Shown: positions 41,669 to 53,421, counted from the first letter of the stretch. The stretch: 64,000 nucleotides of DNA from Duganella sp. CF402 (GCF_900109645.1 NZ_FOBG01000001.1:744001-808000); one strand, 5' to 3'. The notes: a model not told the origin generated them from the sequence alone. Translations and numbers: made by a program.

Positions 41669-42870
41669 TCAGGTCTTGATCTTGCTGATCGTGTCGTAGA
41701 TCGGTCCCATCACCGACAGCATGATCCAGCCCACCATCACGCCCAGCACCACGGTGATGGCCGGCTCGATCATGGACTGGACTTTCTCGATCGATTCCTT
41801 CACTTCGCGATTGTAAAAGTAGCTGACGTTGCGCAGGGCGCCGTCGAGCGCGCCGGTCGATTCGCCAACCTTGAGCATGCGGATCACCAGCGGCGGGAAG
41901 ATGCCGGTGTTGGCAAACGCGGCGGTGATGCCGGTGCCCTCGGAAATCTGTTGCGCCGCGCGGCGCAGGCCGGCCGCCACCACGCGGTTGCCGACAATCC
42001 CCTCGGACAGCTGGATGCACTCCAAAATCGTGATCCCGGAGGCGTACATCATGGCAAAGAAGGTGGCGAAGCGCGCCAGGATAATCTTGTGCAGCACCGG
42101 GCCGATCATCCAGATGCGCAGCTTGAAGCCGTCCGCCGCGTAGCGCGCCTGCTCGCTCCGGTTCAGCCAGTAGCGCAGGCCGAAGTAGGCGGTCACCGGC
42201 AGCCCCAGCAAGATGTACCAGTAATCGATGAAGATATTGGACACGAAGATCAGCACCTTGGTGTGCAGCGGCAGCGTGTTGCCCATGTTCTTGACGAAGG
42301 AGGTGAGCTGGGGAACCAGGTAGATCATCAGGAAGAACATCACGCCGGTGACGAACACGCCGACGGCGGCCGGGTACATCACGATCTTCTTGGTCTGCGA
42401 GGCCAGCTCGTCCTGCCACTTCAGGGTTTCCGACAGGTTTTTGAACACCTCGGTCAGCTTGCCGCTCTGCTCGCCGGCCATGATCAGGCTGGTGAAGGTG
42501 ACGTCGAACACTTCCGGGTAGGCCGCCATCGAGGCCGACAGCTGCTTGCCGCCTTCAATGTTTTCAATCAGGCCGGTGATCATTTCGCGGAAGCGCGGGT
42601 GGTCGATGCTCTCGCGCAGGTCGTTCAGGCCGTCGAGGATGGGCACGCCGGCGCCGGTCATCTGCTCCATGTGGAAGCAGAAATTGATCAAGTCCTTGCG
42701 GGTGATCAGGCGCTTGAGGGCGATCACCTTGGCGCGCGAGACGCGGTAGTCGACCAGGTCCAGCCCCATGCGGTGCAGGCGCAGTTCCAGGTCCGGCTCG
42801 TTGGCGGCGTCCATATTGCCGGGCTGGATCGCGCCGGCGGCATCCATCGCGCGGTAGAGATATTGCGGCA

Positions 42871-42871
<1 letters not shown>
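41669..42871 (-). CDS. Type II secretion F-family platform protein
   Basis: A 400-residue inner-membrane protein with two T2SF cytoplasmic domains and three transmembrane helices: MYPAAVGVFVTGVMFFLMIYL, IFIDYWYILLGLPVTAYFGL and AITVVLGVMVGWIMLSVMGPIYD. The start MPQYLYRAMDAAGAI is typical of GspF/PilC/MshG. Its ATG overlaps the TGA of the ATPase gene. It acts as the rotating platform between assembly ATPase and pseudopilus. The upstream extension of the frame lies inside the ATPase gene and was rejected. Confidence 0.9.
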
Positions 42872-44574
<1,703 letters not shown>

Positions 44575-44578
44575 GAGT

Positions 44579-46279
44579 TCAGTGTGCGGCGGCGCCTGCG
44601 CTGGCGCCCAGTTCATGCAGGCGCTTGCGCAGCGCGTTGCGGTCGAAGCCGACGGCCTTGTCCTGCGCCAGCGCCAGCGCGCGCTGGTAGTAATTGACGG
44701 CCAGCTTGGGCTGGTTCAGGCGGTCCAGGCCGATGGCCAGGTTGTAGGCGTAGTCCGGATTGTCCGGCGCGGCGCCGGCGGCGCGGAAGTAGGCTTGCTG
44801 GGCATCGCCCCAGCGGCCCTGCTGCGCGTACAGGTTGCCAAGCGCGAACAGCACCGGCGCGGCGTCCGGATTGGTGGCCAGGATGGCTTTCAGGCGCGCT
44901 TCGCTGCGGCTGATGTCGCCCTGGCGCAGGCCGATCAGGCCGGCGGTGGCGGCGCCGTCGTTGGGCGCCAGTTCGAGCAGGCGCAGGTAGAACCCGGCGG
45001 CCTTGTCCTTCTGGCCCTGGCGCGCAGCCACGGCGGCGGCGCCGAGCAGGGCGTCGCGGTTGTTCGGGTCCTGGCCCAGGGCCTGGTCGTATTGCTGCTG
45101 GGCGGCCGGCAGGTCGCCGCTGTTGAAGGCGTTGTAGGCGCCGTCCAGCACCGGGGCCACCGGCGACACCTGCATGCTGCGGGCAACGCGGATTTCACCG
45201 CTGTCGGGCGCCGCCAGCGTCGGCATTTGCTCGGCACGCGGCGCGGCGGCAGCCGCAGTCGCGGCCTGGATGGCGCTGCGGGCGGCGGCCAGTTCTTCCT
45301 CGGTCCTGGCGATGCGTTTTTCCAGCGCTTGCTGGGCCGAGCGGTTGACGCCGGACGGCGCCAGCATCGGATCGTCGCTGTCGGCCGGGGCGGCCGGCGG
45401 CGCGGCGCCGGGGCCGAGCGCGGCCACCACCATCTGGGCCGGGGTGGCGCCGGTGGCGCCGGGCGGCGGCATCGGTACCGGCGGCAGGCCGGCGCCGGCG
45501 CCGGGTCCGCTCAGGGCGCGCCAGTAATACAGGCCAAAGCCGCCCACCAGCAGCACCAGCAGGGCAATCAGGCCGATCATGCGCAGGCGTTCCGGATCCA
45601 TGCCGGTCGGTTCGGCGGTGGCGGCGGCGCGCGCGCGGGCACGGGCGGCCGCACGCGGCTTGTCGCCGCCGGCCGGCGGCGCGGCGGACTTGCCGCCAGC
45701 GCCGGCGTGCGGGCCGTTGCCGGCAGCGGCCGGTTTGGCGGCGGACGCAGCAGGGGCGGCAGCGCGCGGCGCGGTGGCCTGCGCGGACGGAGCCGGGGCC
45801 AGGCCGGCATCGTCGGCCGGCAGGGCAGCGGCAGTGCCGTGGCCCGCCGCCGTTGCGGCCATTGCGGCCGATGCGCCGAGGCCGCTTGCGGCGGCTGCGC
45901 TCGCGGCCGGCGCCGGCGATGCCGGCTTGGCCTGCGCTGCGTTGACCGGATCGGAGGGATCAAGCGCGAAGTCGAGTGTCATGCCCGGCTCCTTGTGGTC
46001 GCTGGCGGCCGGGAGCGGGTCGGGCGACGGACGCGGCGCGCTGCTGGCGACCGGCGCCGGCGCGTCGCCGGCCATCGGTTCCAGGCTCAGCGCGTCGAGA
46101 TTGAACTCGCGCTTGGGCGCCGGGGCCGGTGCGGCTACAGCGTCGGCGGCCTGGGCCGGTTCCGGCGTCAGCGCCAGGATCTCGTCAAACGCTTCCGACG
46201 GCTTGTCCAGCTCGTCGTCGGAAAGCGCGTTTTGTTTTGCGCGCTCGGCTTTCTTGAGCGCTTGCATTAGAAGACTCAT
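44579..46279 (-). CDS. MshN-like TPR protein of the left cluster
   Basis: A 566-residue protein. The start MSLLMQALKKAERAKQ is the short amphipathic N terminus seen in MshN-type proteins (compare MSLINKMLQDLDAR in the right cluster). A long Ala/Pro-rich region (residues 40-210) precedes a transmembrane helix (RMIGLIALLVLLVGGFGLYYW). The C-terminal half holds TPR units (AYNAFNSGDLPAAQQQYDQALGQDPNN, GKAYYRAAGAAPDNPDYAYNLA-like repeats). MshN is an accessory of MSHA pilus biogenesis. Its ATG overlaps the stop of the secretin gene. Confidence 0.75.
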   Translation of the reverse strand: MSLLMQALKKAERAKQNALSDDELDKPSEAFDEILALTPEPAQAADAVAAPAPAPKREFNLDALSLEPMAGDAPAPVASSAPRPSPDPLPAASDHKEPGMTLDFALDPSDPVNAAQAKPASPAPAASAAAASGLGASAAMAATAAGHGTAAALPADDAGLAPAPSAQATAPRAAAPAASAAKPAAAGNGPHAGAGGKSAAPPAGGDKPRAAARARARAAATAEPTGMDPERLRMIGLIALLVLLVGGFGLYYWRALSGPGAGAGLPPVPMPPPGATGATPAQMVVAALGPGAAPPAAPADSDDPMLAPSGVNRSAQQALEKRIARTEEELAAARSAIQAATAAAAAPRAEQMPTLAAPDSGEIRVARSMQVSPVAPVLDGAYNAFNSGDLPAAQQQYDQALGQDPNNRDALLGAAAVAARQGQKDKAAGFYLRLLELAPNDGAATAGLIGLRQGDISRSEARLKAILATNPDAAPVLFALGNLYAQQGRWGDAQQAYFRAAGAAPDNPDYAYNLAIGLDRLNQPKLAVNYYQRALALAQDKAVGFDRNALRKRLHELGASAGAAAH

Positions 46280-48117
46280 GATCCATTCGCCTTGGCAGGA
46301 ACAGGGTATGGTTCGGGATCGGGCGTCTGGCCCGGCAGGATGTAGCGGTAATCCTTGTAGTCGCCGTTGATGCTGGCGTCCTTCACCACCACCGGCCGCA
46401 TGAAAATCACCAGCTCGGTCTTGGTGGTGTTCTCGTTACGATACGAGAACAGGTCGCCCAGCAGCGGAATGCGGCCCAGCACCGGCACGCTGTCCTTGGC
46501 GTTGTCCACCGAATCCTGCATCAGCCCGCCCATGACGGCGATCTGGCCGCTGTTGACCTTCATGATCGATTCCAGCTCGCGCGCCTGGATCACCGGCACT
46601 TCGCTGGTGACATTGGCCGACGCCAGCGCCGGGTTCGGATCCCTGACCTTGCCGACCACGCGGGTGATGGTCGGGCGCACATTGAGCGTGACCTCGTCGC
46701 TGTCGGAAATCTGCGGCGTCACGCTCATCACGAAGCCGACCGGCACCGTTTCCAGGTGCGACTCGTAGGTGGCCGGGGTGGTCGGTATGCCGTTGGCGTT
46801 GAGGATGGCCGGCGTCACCTTGATCGAGAAGAACACATTGTTGTCGACCACCTTGAGCAGCGCGGTCTGGTTGTTCAACACGCTGATTTTCGGGCTCGAC
46901 AGCACTTTCACCTTGCCGAACGATTCCAGCAGCTGGATGGTGGTGGCGATGCTGCCCAGGCGGCTGGTCGGGTTGGTGTAGTTGAGCACGAAGATGCCGG
47001 GCGTGGAGCCGACCGTGACGCCGCTCGGCAAGGTGCCGACCGCGCCCTGCGTCAGCTTGAGCCCGCCGCCGGCCAGGTTGGACCAGTTGATGCCCTGCTG
47101 GTAGGCGTTGCTCAGTTTGACCTCGATGATGGTCGCCTCGATCAGCACCTGGCGCTTGGCCGCGCCCAGCACCACATCGAGGAACTGGGCGATCTTCTCG
47201 TGCTGGCGCGCGGTCGCGCGCACGGCGATCAGGCCGCCTTCGGGATTGACGATCACCGAGCTGTTGGCGGCGTTGTTGCGCTGGCCCAGCGCGGCCTGGG
47301 CGAAGCCGCTGGCCTGTGCGGCCGGGTCGGCGGGGCTGCCGCTGCCGTCGTTCTGGTTGGACGCGCGCAGCATGTCGCGGATGTTCTTCTCGAGATTGAA
47401 CCAGAAATTATTATCCGAGCGGTTGTTCACCACCGTGGTGGAGTTGTTGTTGCCATTGCCGGCCGGGCCGTTATTGGCCGGCGCTTGCTGGCCCTGGGCG
47501 CCGCCGGTATTGGCGGCGCTGTTGAGGTTGCCGGTATTGCCGCTCTGGCTGGTCTGCTGGGTCGATTGCTGTTGCTGGTTGGTCCCGTTGGCGGACGAGG
47601 ACGCGTCGCCGCTGCCGCCGCCGGTGGTGGAAATCTGGGTCGCGATGTTCACGCTGCTGGAAGTGCTGCGCGCGATGTTGACGTAATCGACCTTGTAGTT
47701 GCGCCATTCCGGGCTGTCCGGCAGCACCGTCAGGGTGTCGCCGTGGAGCTCGTAGCGCATGTCGACCTGGCGCTGGATGCGGCTCAACAGCTGCGGCAGG
47801 CTCTGGTCGAGCGCGTTCAAGGTGACTTGTCCTTCGATGCCGGGGTGGATGTCGACGTTGAGGCCGGCGTCGCGCGCCAGCGCGAACAGCAGCGACTGCA
47901 CCGGCGCCTTGTGCACCGTCACGCTGTAGGTGGCGACCTTGGCGGCCGGCTTGGGCGGCGGCAGCGCCACGCTTTGCTGGACCGGCTCCGGAATCACCCC
48001 CGCCGGCGGCGGCGCTTCACTGATGTGGGCCGGCGACGGCGTGATCGGCTGGCTGGCGCAAGCACTGAGCAAGACGCTGCAAACCACGGGGACGAAGGGA
48101 GAGCGCGGTGTTTTCAT
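46276..48117 (-). CDS. MshL-like secretin of the left cluster
   Basis: A 613-residue outer-membrane secretin lipoprotein. The signal ends in VVCSVLLSAC with the lipobox cysteine near residue 18. An N0/STN domain (VQSLLFALARDAGLNVDIHP) is followed by a long Ser/Asn/Gln/Gly-rich spacer, N1-type repeats (IAVRATARQHEKIAQFLDVV, VLIEATIIEVKLSNAYQQGINW) and the secretin core with VGFVMSVTPQISDSDEVTLNVRP and VPVLGRIPLLGDLFSYRNE near the end. The latter segment is the signature of the family. The start MKTPRS places the lipobox properly. It forms the outer-membrane gate for the pseudopilus or exported substrate. Confidence 0.9.
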   Translation of the reverse strand: MKTPRSPFVPVVCSVLLSACASQPITPSPAHISEAPPPAGVIPEPVQQSVALPPPKPAAKVATYSVTVHKAPVQSLLFALARDAGLNVDIHPGIEGQVTLNALDQSLPQLLSRIQRQVDMRYELHGDTLTVLPDSPEWRNYKVDYVNIARSTSSSVNIATQISTTGGGSGDASSSANGTNQQQQSTQQTSQSGNTGNLNSAANTGGAQGQQAPANNGPAGNGNNNSTTVVNNRSDNNFWFNLEKNIRDMLRASNQNDGSGSPADPAAQASGFAQAALGQRNNAANSSVIVNPEGGLIAVRATARQHEKIAQFLDVVLGAAKRQVLIEATIIEVKLSNAYQQGINWSNLAGGGLKLTQGAVGTLPSGVTVGSTPGIFVLNYTNPTSRLGSIATTIQLLESFGKVKVLSSPKISVLNNQTALLKVVDNNVFFSIKVTPAILNANGIPTTPATYESHLETVPVGFVMSVTPQISDSDEVTLNVRPTITRVVGKVRDPNPALASANVTSEVPVIQARELESIMKVNSGQIAVMGGLMQDSVDNAKDSVPVLGRIPLLGDLFSYRNENTTKTELVIFMRPVVVKDASINGDYKDYRYILPGQTPDPEPYPVPAKANGS

Positions 48118-48169
48118 CGTTTCAGGTCGCAGGTTTTGTTGTGCTTTTGCAATTATAGATGGCATGATC

Positions 48170-49069
48170 TTACAAATTCCGCGCCGCCGCAAGGATCAGG
48201 CCGCAAATCAGGATGAATGCGCCCACGATAGCAACAGCTTTGGCACTGAGGCGGCCTCCGGTCCGGCGGAACGGCGACTCGGCGATGGCCTGGCGCGCGT
48301 GACGCGCCTCGACCATGTCGACGTCGTCGGCAAACGCCGCCAGCAGCGCCTTGTCGGCCAGGATATTGATGCGGCGGACGATGCCTTGCGAGGCGTCGGC
48401 GATCAGCTTGGCGGCGGCCGGGCTGAACAGGGCGGGGCCGTCATGGCCGGCCGCGCGCAGGCGGAACGACAGGAAGTCCCCGGTCAGGTCGGCCTGCAGC
48501 GGCGGCACCTGGAAGCTGTGGGTGATGCGTTCTTTCAGCTGGCGCATGCTGGCCAACTCCAGATGCTCATCGAGCTCGGGCTGGCCGAACAGCACGATTT
48601 GCAGCAGCTTGCTGCGCGCCGTCTCTAAATTAGTGAGCAGGCGGATCGCTTCCAGCGTGTCGAGCGGCATGGCTTGCGCTTCCTCGACCAGCAGCACCAC
48701 CTGGCGGCCTGCGCTGTGGCGGGCGATCAGCTCGGCGTGCAGGCCGCGCTGGACTTCATCGGCGCGCAAGCCGCCGGTCGGCAGGCCCAGCTCGGCGGCG
48801 ATGGCGTGCTGCACTTCCAGCGGATTGAGGTTGGGATTGACCAGGTAGATGACGTCGATGTGCGGCGGCATGCGGCTTTCCAGCATGCGGCACAGCATGG
48901 TCTTGCCGGTGCCGACCTCGCCGGTCACCTTGATGATGCCTTCGCCTTGGCCGACCGCGTACAGCATCGCTTCCAGGATATCGCCCCGGGTATTGCCGGA
49001 GTAGAAGAAGGCCGGGTTGGGCGTGATATTAAATGGCGACTCGCGCAGGCCGAAGTGGGATTGGTACAT
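48170..49069 (-). CDS. MshM/ExeA-like AAA+ ATPase of the left cluster
   Basis: A 299-residue AAA ATPase. The start MYQSHFGLRESPFNITPNPAFFY is the same as in its counterpart at 61111-62007 (MYSKHFGLREAPFSITPDTSYFF). Walker A is GEVGTGKTMLC and Walker B VVLLVEEAQAM, followed by NLETARSKLLQIVLFGQPEL. A C-terminal transmembrane helix (AIVGAFILICGLILAAARN) anchors it in the membrane. ExeA/GspA and MshM proteins use ATP to help insert the secretin through the peptidoglycan. It sits 52 bases before the secretin gene. Confidence 0.88.
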   Translation of the reverse strand: MYQSHFGLRESPFNITPNPAFFYSGNTRGDILEAMLYAVGQGEGIIKVTGEVGTGKTMLCRMLESRMPPHIDVIYLVNPNLNPLEVQHAIAAELGLPTGGLRADEVQRGLHAELIARHSAGRQVVLLVEEAQAMPLDTLEAIRLLTNLETARSKLLQIVLFGQPELDEHLELASMRQLKERITHSFQVPPLQADLTGDFLSFRLRAAGHDGPALFSPAAAKLIADASQGIVRRINILADKALLAAFADDVDMVEARHARQAIAESPFRRTGGRLSAKAVAIVGAFILICGLILAAARNL

Positions 49070-49089
49070 GGTCGTTGTCACGCTATCAG

Positions 49090-49806
49090 TCACGCAATGC
49101 AAGTCAGGAAGGCTTGTTCCAGCGTCGCCGCGCCGTACTGCGCGCGGCATTCGGCCGGGCTGCCGCTAAATCGGATGGCGCCGTCGTGCAGGATGGCCAT
49201 GCGGTCGCACAGCTCGTCCACATCGGCCAGCGCGTGCGAGGTCAGGAACATCGTGCTGCCGGACTGGTGCAGGCGGCGCAGCTGGTCCTTGAGCAGCGCG
49301 CGCGCTTTCGGATCGAGGCCGCTCATCGGCTCGTCCAGCACGTACAGCGGCTTGGGCGCCAGCAGGCAGGCGGCCAGGCCCAACTTCTGGGTCATGCCTT
49401 TGGAATAGCTGCGCACCTCGCGTTTGAGGGCGGCGGGATCGAGGTCGAGCGCGGCCAGCATGGCGGCCACGGCTTGCGGCTGGTAAGTCAGGCCCTGCAA
49501 GGTGAGCAGATAGCGGATGAAGTCGGCGCCGGTCAGGTAATAGGGCGGCGTGAAGCGCTCGGGCAGGAAGCCGAGCGGCTGGCGCGCGGCCGGGCGGTGG
49601 TGCGGCTGGCCGAAGATCTCGATGCTGCCGTCGTCCAGCGCGCAGAAATCGAGCAGGCATTTGATCAGGCTGGTCTTGCCGGCGCCGTTGACGCCGACCA
49701 GCCCGAAGCATTCGCCGGCGCGCAATTCCAGGTCGACGCCGCGCAGCACGCTGGCCGCGCCGTAACGCTTGGTGACTTGCTGGATGCGCAGGGCTGGGTG
49801 GTTCAT
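49090..49806 (-). CDS. ABC transporter ATP-binding protein at the head of the left operon
   Basis: A 238-residue ABC ATPase. Walker A is GLVGVNGAGKTSLI, the signature is SYSKGMTQKLGLAACLLA, Walker B is LYVLDEPMSGLDP and the H-loop is FLTSHALADVDEL. The type fits ABC-2 exporters of the NosF/GldA kind. The start MNHPALRIQQ was chosen over the longer frame. No permease is adjacent; the only one is the ABC-2 permease 11 kb downstream at 37425-38192 in the same direction, so this gene begins an operon in which an exporter encloses a secretion/pilus machine. The gap to the divergent mshE is 114 bases. Confidence 0.88.
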   Translation of the reverse strand: MNHPALRIQQVTKRYGAASVLRGVDLELRAGECFGLVGVNGAGKTSLIKCLLDFCALDDGSIEIFGQPHHRPAARQPLGFLPERFTPPYYLTGADFIRYLLTLQGLTYQPQAVAAMLAALDLDPAALKREVRSYSKGMTQKLGLAACLLAPKPLYVLDEPMSGLDPKARALLKDQLRRLHQSGSTMFLTSHALADVDELCDRMAILHDGAIRFSGSPAECRAQYGAATLEQAFLTCIA

Positions 49807-49920
49807 GGCCGACACTGTAGCGCATCCGTCTGAAGAAAGCGACACCTTGGCTCGCGTCGCGCCCGCTTTCTGGACTAGAATGGCCGCAAGTTTTGGTGAG
49901 AATCTTCAAGGAGCGGTTTT
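49807..49920. promoter_or_regulatory. Divergent gap between the two pilus/secretion clusters
   Basis: A TAGAAT -10-like hexamer stands at 49876-49881 for the rightward mshE operon, with no good -35 at the right distance. A strong AAGGAG ribosome site precedes mshE. On the left side TACAGT (on the minus strand, about 49815-49820) is a weak -10 candidate very close to the ABC ATPase gene. Both operons must be driven from here or from within neighbouring genes. Confidence 0.4.
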
Positions 49921-51630
49921 ATGTCGAGGCCCGATAAAGTCCGGCTGGGGGAAATCCTGGTGCAGCAAAAGCTGCTCTCGGAAGAGCAACTGGGGCTGGC
50001 GCTGGCCGATCAAAAGCGCAGCGGGCGCAAGCTTGGCCGCGTGTTTATCGAGAACGGCTATGTTACCGAGGAACAGATCGCCGGCGCGCTGGCGCGGCAG
50101 TTGAACATTCCTTACCTGAACCTGAAGTTCTTCAACATCAATCCGGAAATTGTGCGGCTGCTGCCGGAAACCCAGGCCCGCCGCTTCCGCGCGCTGGTGC
50201 TGGAAGACCGCCACGGCGCGCTGCTGGTCGGCATGTCCGACCCGACCGACCTGTTTGCGTATGACGAGATCGCCCGCATCGTCAAGCAGGAGATCGAGCT
50301 GGCGGTGGTCAACGAGACCGAGGTGCTGGCCGCCATCGATCGCATCTACCGCCGCACCGAGGATATCTCCGACCTGGCGCGCGAGCTGGAGCAGGATCTG
50401 GGCGACACCGCCTCAATCGACTTCGGCGCGCTGGCGGCGGCCAATCCCAACCTTGAAGAAGCGCCGGTGGTCAAGCTGCTGCAATCGGTGTTTGACGACG
50501 CGGCGCAGGTGCGCGCTTCCGATATCCACATCGAGCCGCAAGAAGGCCGGCTGCAAATCCGCTTCCGCATCGACGGCGTGCTGCACTTGCAGACCGAGGC
50601 CGATATCAAGATCGCGCCCTCGCTGGCGTTGCGCTTGAAACTGATGTCGGAGCTGGATATCTCCGAAAAGCGCCTGCCGCAAGACGGCCGTTTCGCCGTA
50701 CGGGTGAAGAACCAGCGCATTGATGTCCGTATCTCCACCATGCCGACCCAGTACGGCGAATCGGTGGTGATGCGTCTGCTGAACCAGGGCGGCATGCAGC
50801 TGCGGCTGGACGCCATCGGCATGCCGCGCGGCGTGCTGGAAAAATTCCGCGCCATCGTCCAGCGGCCGAACGGGCTGGTGCTGGTGACCGGGCCGACCGG
50901 CTCCGGCAAGACCACCACCTTGTACAGCGCGCTGGCCGAACTGAATTCGGTCGAGAAAAAACTGATCACGGTGGAAGACCCGGTCGAGTACCGCCTGCCC
51001 GGCATCAATCAGGTGCAGGTCAACGACAAGATCGAGCTGAACTTCGCGCGCGTGCTGCGCTCGGCGCTGCGGCAAGACCCGGACATCGTGCTGGTGGGCG
51101 AGATGCGCGACCAGGAAACCGCCGCCATCGGCCTGCGCGCCGCCATGACCGGCCACTTGGTGCTGTCGACGCTGCACACCAACGACGCCTGCAGCACGCC
51201 GCTGCGCCTGATGGACATGGGCGTGCCGCGCTATATGGTGGGCTCCTCGCTGCAGGCGGTGCTGGCGCAGCGTCTGGTGCGGGTGATCTGCGAAAGCTGC
51301 ACCACGCCCTACGAACCGACCCCGACCGAGCGCGAATGGCTGACGCTGGAACTGAACGACAAGGTCGACAAGGGCCGCTATTTCCACGGCAAGGGCTGCT
51401 CGCACTGCAACGGCATGGGCTATCGCGGCCGTACCGGCGTGTACGAACTGCTGGAAATGACGCGCGCGGTGGTGGATGCCGCCAACGATCCCGACCCGGC
51501 CCACTTCCTCAAGGTGGCGCAGGCACAGATGGGCGGCGAAACGCTGCGCCGTCACGCGGTCGCCTTGGTGATACAGGGCCGCACAACAGTGTCGGAAGCC
51601 ATGCGCATCAGTAACCAGGTCGAGGATTAA
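49921..51630 (+). CDS. mshE: MSHA pilus assembly ATPase MshE
   Basis: A 569-residue secretion ATPase. The N-terminal MshEN domain begins with VRLGEILVQQKLLSEEQL, keeping the RLG arginine (residue 8) of the cyclic di-GMP-binding motif, with lysine where glycine is usual at motif position 10. A second repeat KLGRVFIENGYVTEEQI follows. The core shows Walker A GPTGSGKTTTLYSA, VEDPVEY, VGEMRDQETA and the LHTND His box. Zinc cysteines are CESCTTPYEP and CSHCNGMGYRGR. It powers extension of the MSHA pilus and is expected to respond to cyclic di-GMP. First gene of the rightward operon. Confidence 0.92.
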   Translation: MSRPDKVRLGEILVQQKLLSEEQLGLALADQKRSGRKLGRVFIENGYVTEEQIAGALARQLNIPYLNLKFFNINPEIVRLLPETQARRFRALVLEDRHGALLVGMSDPTDLFAYDEIARIVKQEIELAVVNETEVLAAIDRIYRRTEDISDLARELEQDLGDTASIDFGALAAANPNLEEAPVVKLLQSVFDDAAQVRASDIHIEPQEGRLQIRFRIDGVLHLQTEADIKIAPSLALRLKLMSELDISEKRLPQDGRFAVRVKNQRIDVRISTMPTQYGESVVMRLLNQGGMQLRLDAIGMPRGVLEKFRAIVQRPNGLVLVTGPTGSGKTTTLYSALAELNSVEKKLITVEDPVEYRLPGINQVQVNDKIELNFARVLRSALRQDPDIVLVGEMRDQETAAIGLRAAMTGHLVLSTLHTNDACSTPLRLMDMGVPRYMVGSSLQAVLAQRLVRVICESCTTPYEPTPTEREWLTLELNDKVDKGRYFHGKGCSHCNGMGYRGRTGVYELLEMTRAVVDAANDPDPAHFLKVAQAQMGGETLRRHAVALVIQGRTTVSEAMRISNQVED

Positions 51631-51633
51631 ACC

Positions 51634-52866
51634 GTGCCATTTTTCGCCTACAAGGGCCGCAACGCGCGCGGCGAGCTGATGCAAGGCGTGCTGGAAGCGG
51701 CCGATAGCGGCGCCGTCGCCGACCAGCTGTTCAATACCGGCGTGACGCCGATCGAGATCGTGGTCACCAAAAAGACCGCCGCCGACAATGGCGAGACCTG
51801 GTGGGTCAAGCTGCTGGAAAAGAAAGTCACGTCGATGGACGTGCAGCTGTTCAGCCGCCAGATGTACACGCTGCTCAAGTCGGGCGTGCCCATCATGCGC
51901 GGGCTGGCGGGCTTGCAGGAGTCGGCGGTGAGCAAGGCCTTTGGCAAGGTGATCAAGGATTTGCGCGAATCGCTGGACGCGGGCCGCGAGCTGTCGGCCG
52001 CCATGCGGCGCCATCCGGATGTGTTTACGCCGTTTTATTTGTCGATGGTGCGGGTAGGGGAGATGACCGGGCGGCTGGAGGAGGTATTCCTGCGATTGTT
52101 TGACCACCTCGAGTTCGACCGCGACATGCGCGAGCGGGTCAAGACCGCCACCCGCTATCCAACCTTTGTGGTGATCGCGATGGTGATCGCCATGATCGTG
52201 GTGAATATGTTTGTGATTCCGGCCTTCGTCGGCGTGTTTGCCAAGTTTGGCGCCGAGCTGCCGCTGATGACGCGGATCCTGATTGGCACCTCCAACTTCA
52301 CGGTGCGCTATTGGCCGGTGATGGCGGCGGCGGTGGCGCTGGGCATCTGGGGCTTCCGCGCGTGGATCGCCACGCCCAAGGGCTTGTATGAATGGGACAA
52401 GTTCAAGCTGAAGATCCCGGTGGCGGGCAAGATTGTGCTGAAGGCGACGATGGCGCGCTTTGCCCGCAGCTTCGCGCTGTCCAGCCGCAGCGGCGTGCCG
52501 ATCGTGCAGGCTTTGTCGGTGGTGGCGCAGACGGTGGACAACGCGTACCTGACCGCCCGCGTCGAGCAGATGCGCGACGGCGTCGAGCGCGGCGAGAGTA
52601 TCCTGCGCACGGCGGCGGCCAGCAATGTGTTCACGCCCATCGTGCTGCAGATGATTGCGGTGGGCGAGGAGAGCGGTTCTATCGATGATCTGATGGACGA
52701 GATCGCGCAGATGTATGAGCGCGAGGTGGATTACGAGCTCAAGACCTTGTCGGCGCAGATCGAGCCGATTTTGATTGTGTTCCTGGGCATCATGGTATTG
52801 GTGCTGGCGCTGGGCATCTTCCTGCCGATCTGGGATCTGGGCAAGGCAGCCTTGCACCGTTCATAA
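51634..52866 (+). CDS. mshG: MSHA platform protein MshG
   Basis: A 410-residue F-family platform protein starting at GTG, three bases after the mshE stop. The N terminus MPFFAYKGRNARGELMQG is family-typical. Transmembrane helices are FVVIAMVIAMIVVNMFVIPAF, ARYWPVMAAAVALGIWGF-like and ILIVFLGIMVLVLALGIFLPIWD. Two cytoplasmic T2SF repeats have FSRQMYTLLKSGVPI and ARSFALSSRSGVPI. It works with MshE in pilus assembly. Confidence 0.9.
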   Translation: MPFFAYKGRNARGELMQGVLEAADSGAVADQLFNTGVTPIEIVVTKKTAADNGETWWVKLLEKKVTSMDVQLFSRQMYTLLKSGVPIMRGLAGLQESAVSKAFGKVIKDLRESLDAGRELSAAMRRHPDVFTPFYLSMVRVGEMTGRLEEVFLRLFDHLEFDRDMRERVKTATRYPTFVVIAMVIAMIVVNMFVIPAFVGVFAKFGAELPLMTRILIGTSNFTVRYWPVMAAAVALGIWGFRAWIATPKGLYEWDKFKLKIPVAGKIVLKATMARFARSFALSSRSGVPIVQALSVVAQTVDNAYLTARVEQMRDGVERGESILRTAAASNVFTPIVLQMIAVGEESGSIDDLMDEIAQMYEREVDYELKTLSAQIEPILIVFLGIMVLVLALGIFLPIWDLGKAALHRS

Positions 52867-52873
52867 GTAAATT

Positions 52874-53392
52874 ATGTCTTTCTTGGCAATATCTGTGTCG
52901 GCGAAACAACGGGGCGCGAGTTTGTTGGAATTTGCCGTGGCGGTGGCGGTAATCGGCATTTTGATGGGCTTGCTGCTGCAGCGGATCTGGTTTTACCAGG
53001 ACCAGGCGGAGAAGACGGCCGTAGAGATGACGGTGGCCAACGTCAGGACCGCCTTAGAAATTAAGGTGGTTGAAGCGAATTTGCCGGGCAGGAACGTCGA
53101 TTTAACGTTTCTGGCCGAAGAAAATCCGTTTAATTTATTAAAAACCAAGCCAGCCAATTACGCCGGCGAGTTATTTCACCCAAGTGACAAGGATATCGGG
53201 CCGGGAAATTGGTGTTTCAACCGGGCGGATAAGAGTCTGGTTTATTTGTTAAATAATAGAAATTCTTTTGTAGATGCTCAATCGAAACGCTTGAAGTTCA
53301 AGGTAAAATTATTTCGCTTGCCCCAAAGTCCCGCCAAGCCGTCAGCCACACCGGAACCCCAGAGTGTGGCCTTTGAGCAAGTTAAGGACTGA
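52874..53392 (+). CDS. mshF: MshF-like pilin-related protein
   Basis: A 172-residue protein with a prepilin-like N-terminal helix, RGASLLEFAVAVAVIGILMG, with glycine at -1 and glutamate at +5 but alanine rather than phenylalanine at +1, and the remainder unusually AT-rich for this locus. A single C-terminal cysteine is seen (GNWCFN). The position directly after mshG fits MshF of the MSHA operon. The role is accessory and unclear. Processing by a prepilin peptidase is likely from the motif. Confidence 0.65.
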   Translation: MSFLAISVSAKQRGASLLEFAVAVAVIGILMGLLLQRIWFYQDQAEKTAVEMTVANVRTALEIKVVEANLPGRNVDLTFLAEENPFNLLKTKPANYAGELFHPSDKDIGPGNWCFNRADKSLVYLLNNRNSFVDAQSKRLKFKVKLFRLPQSPAKPSATPEPQSVAFEQVKD

Positions 53393-53421
53393 CCTTTTTA
53401 AGACGATTTGGAGAGACACAA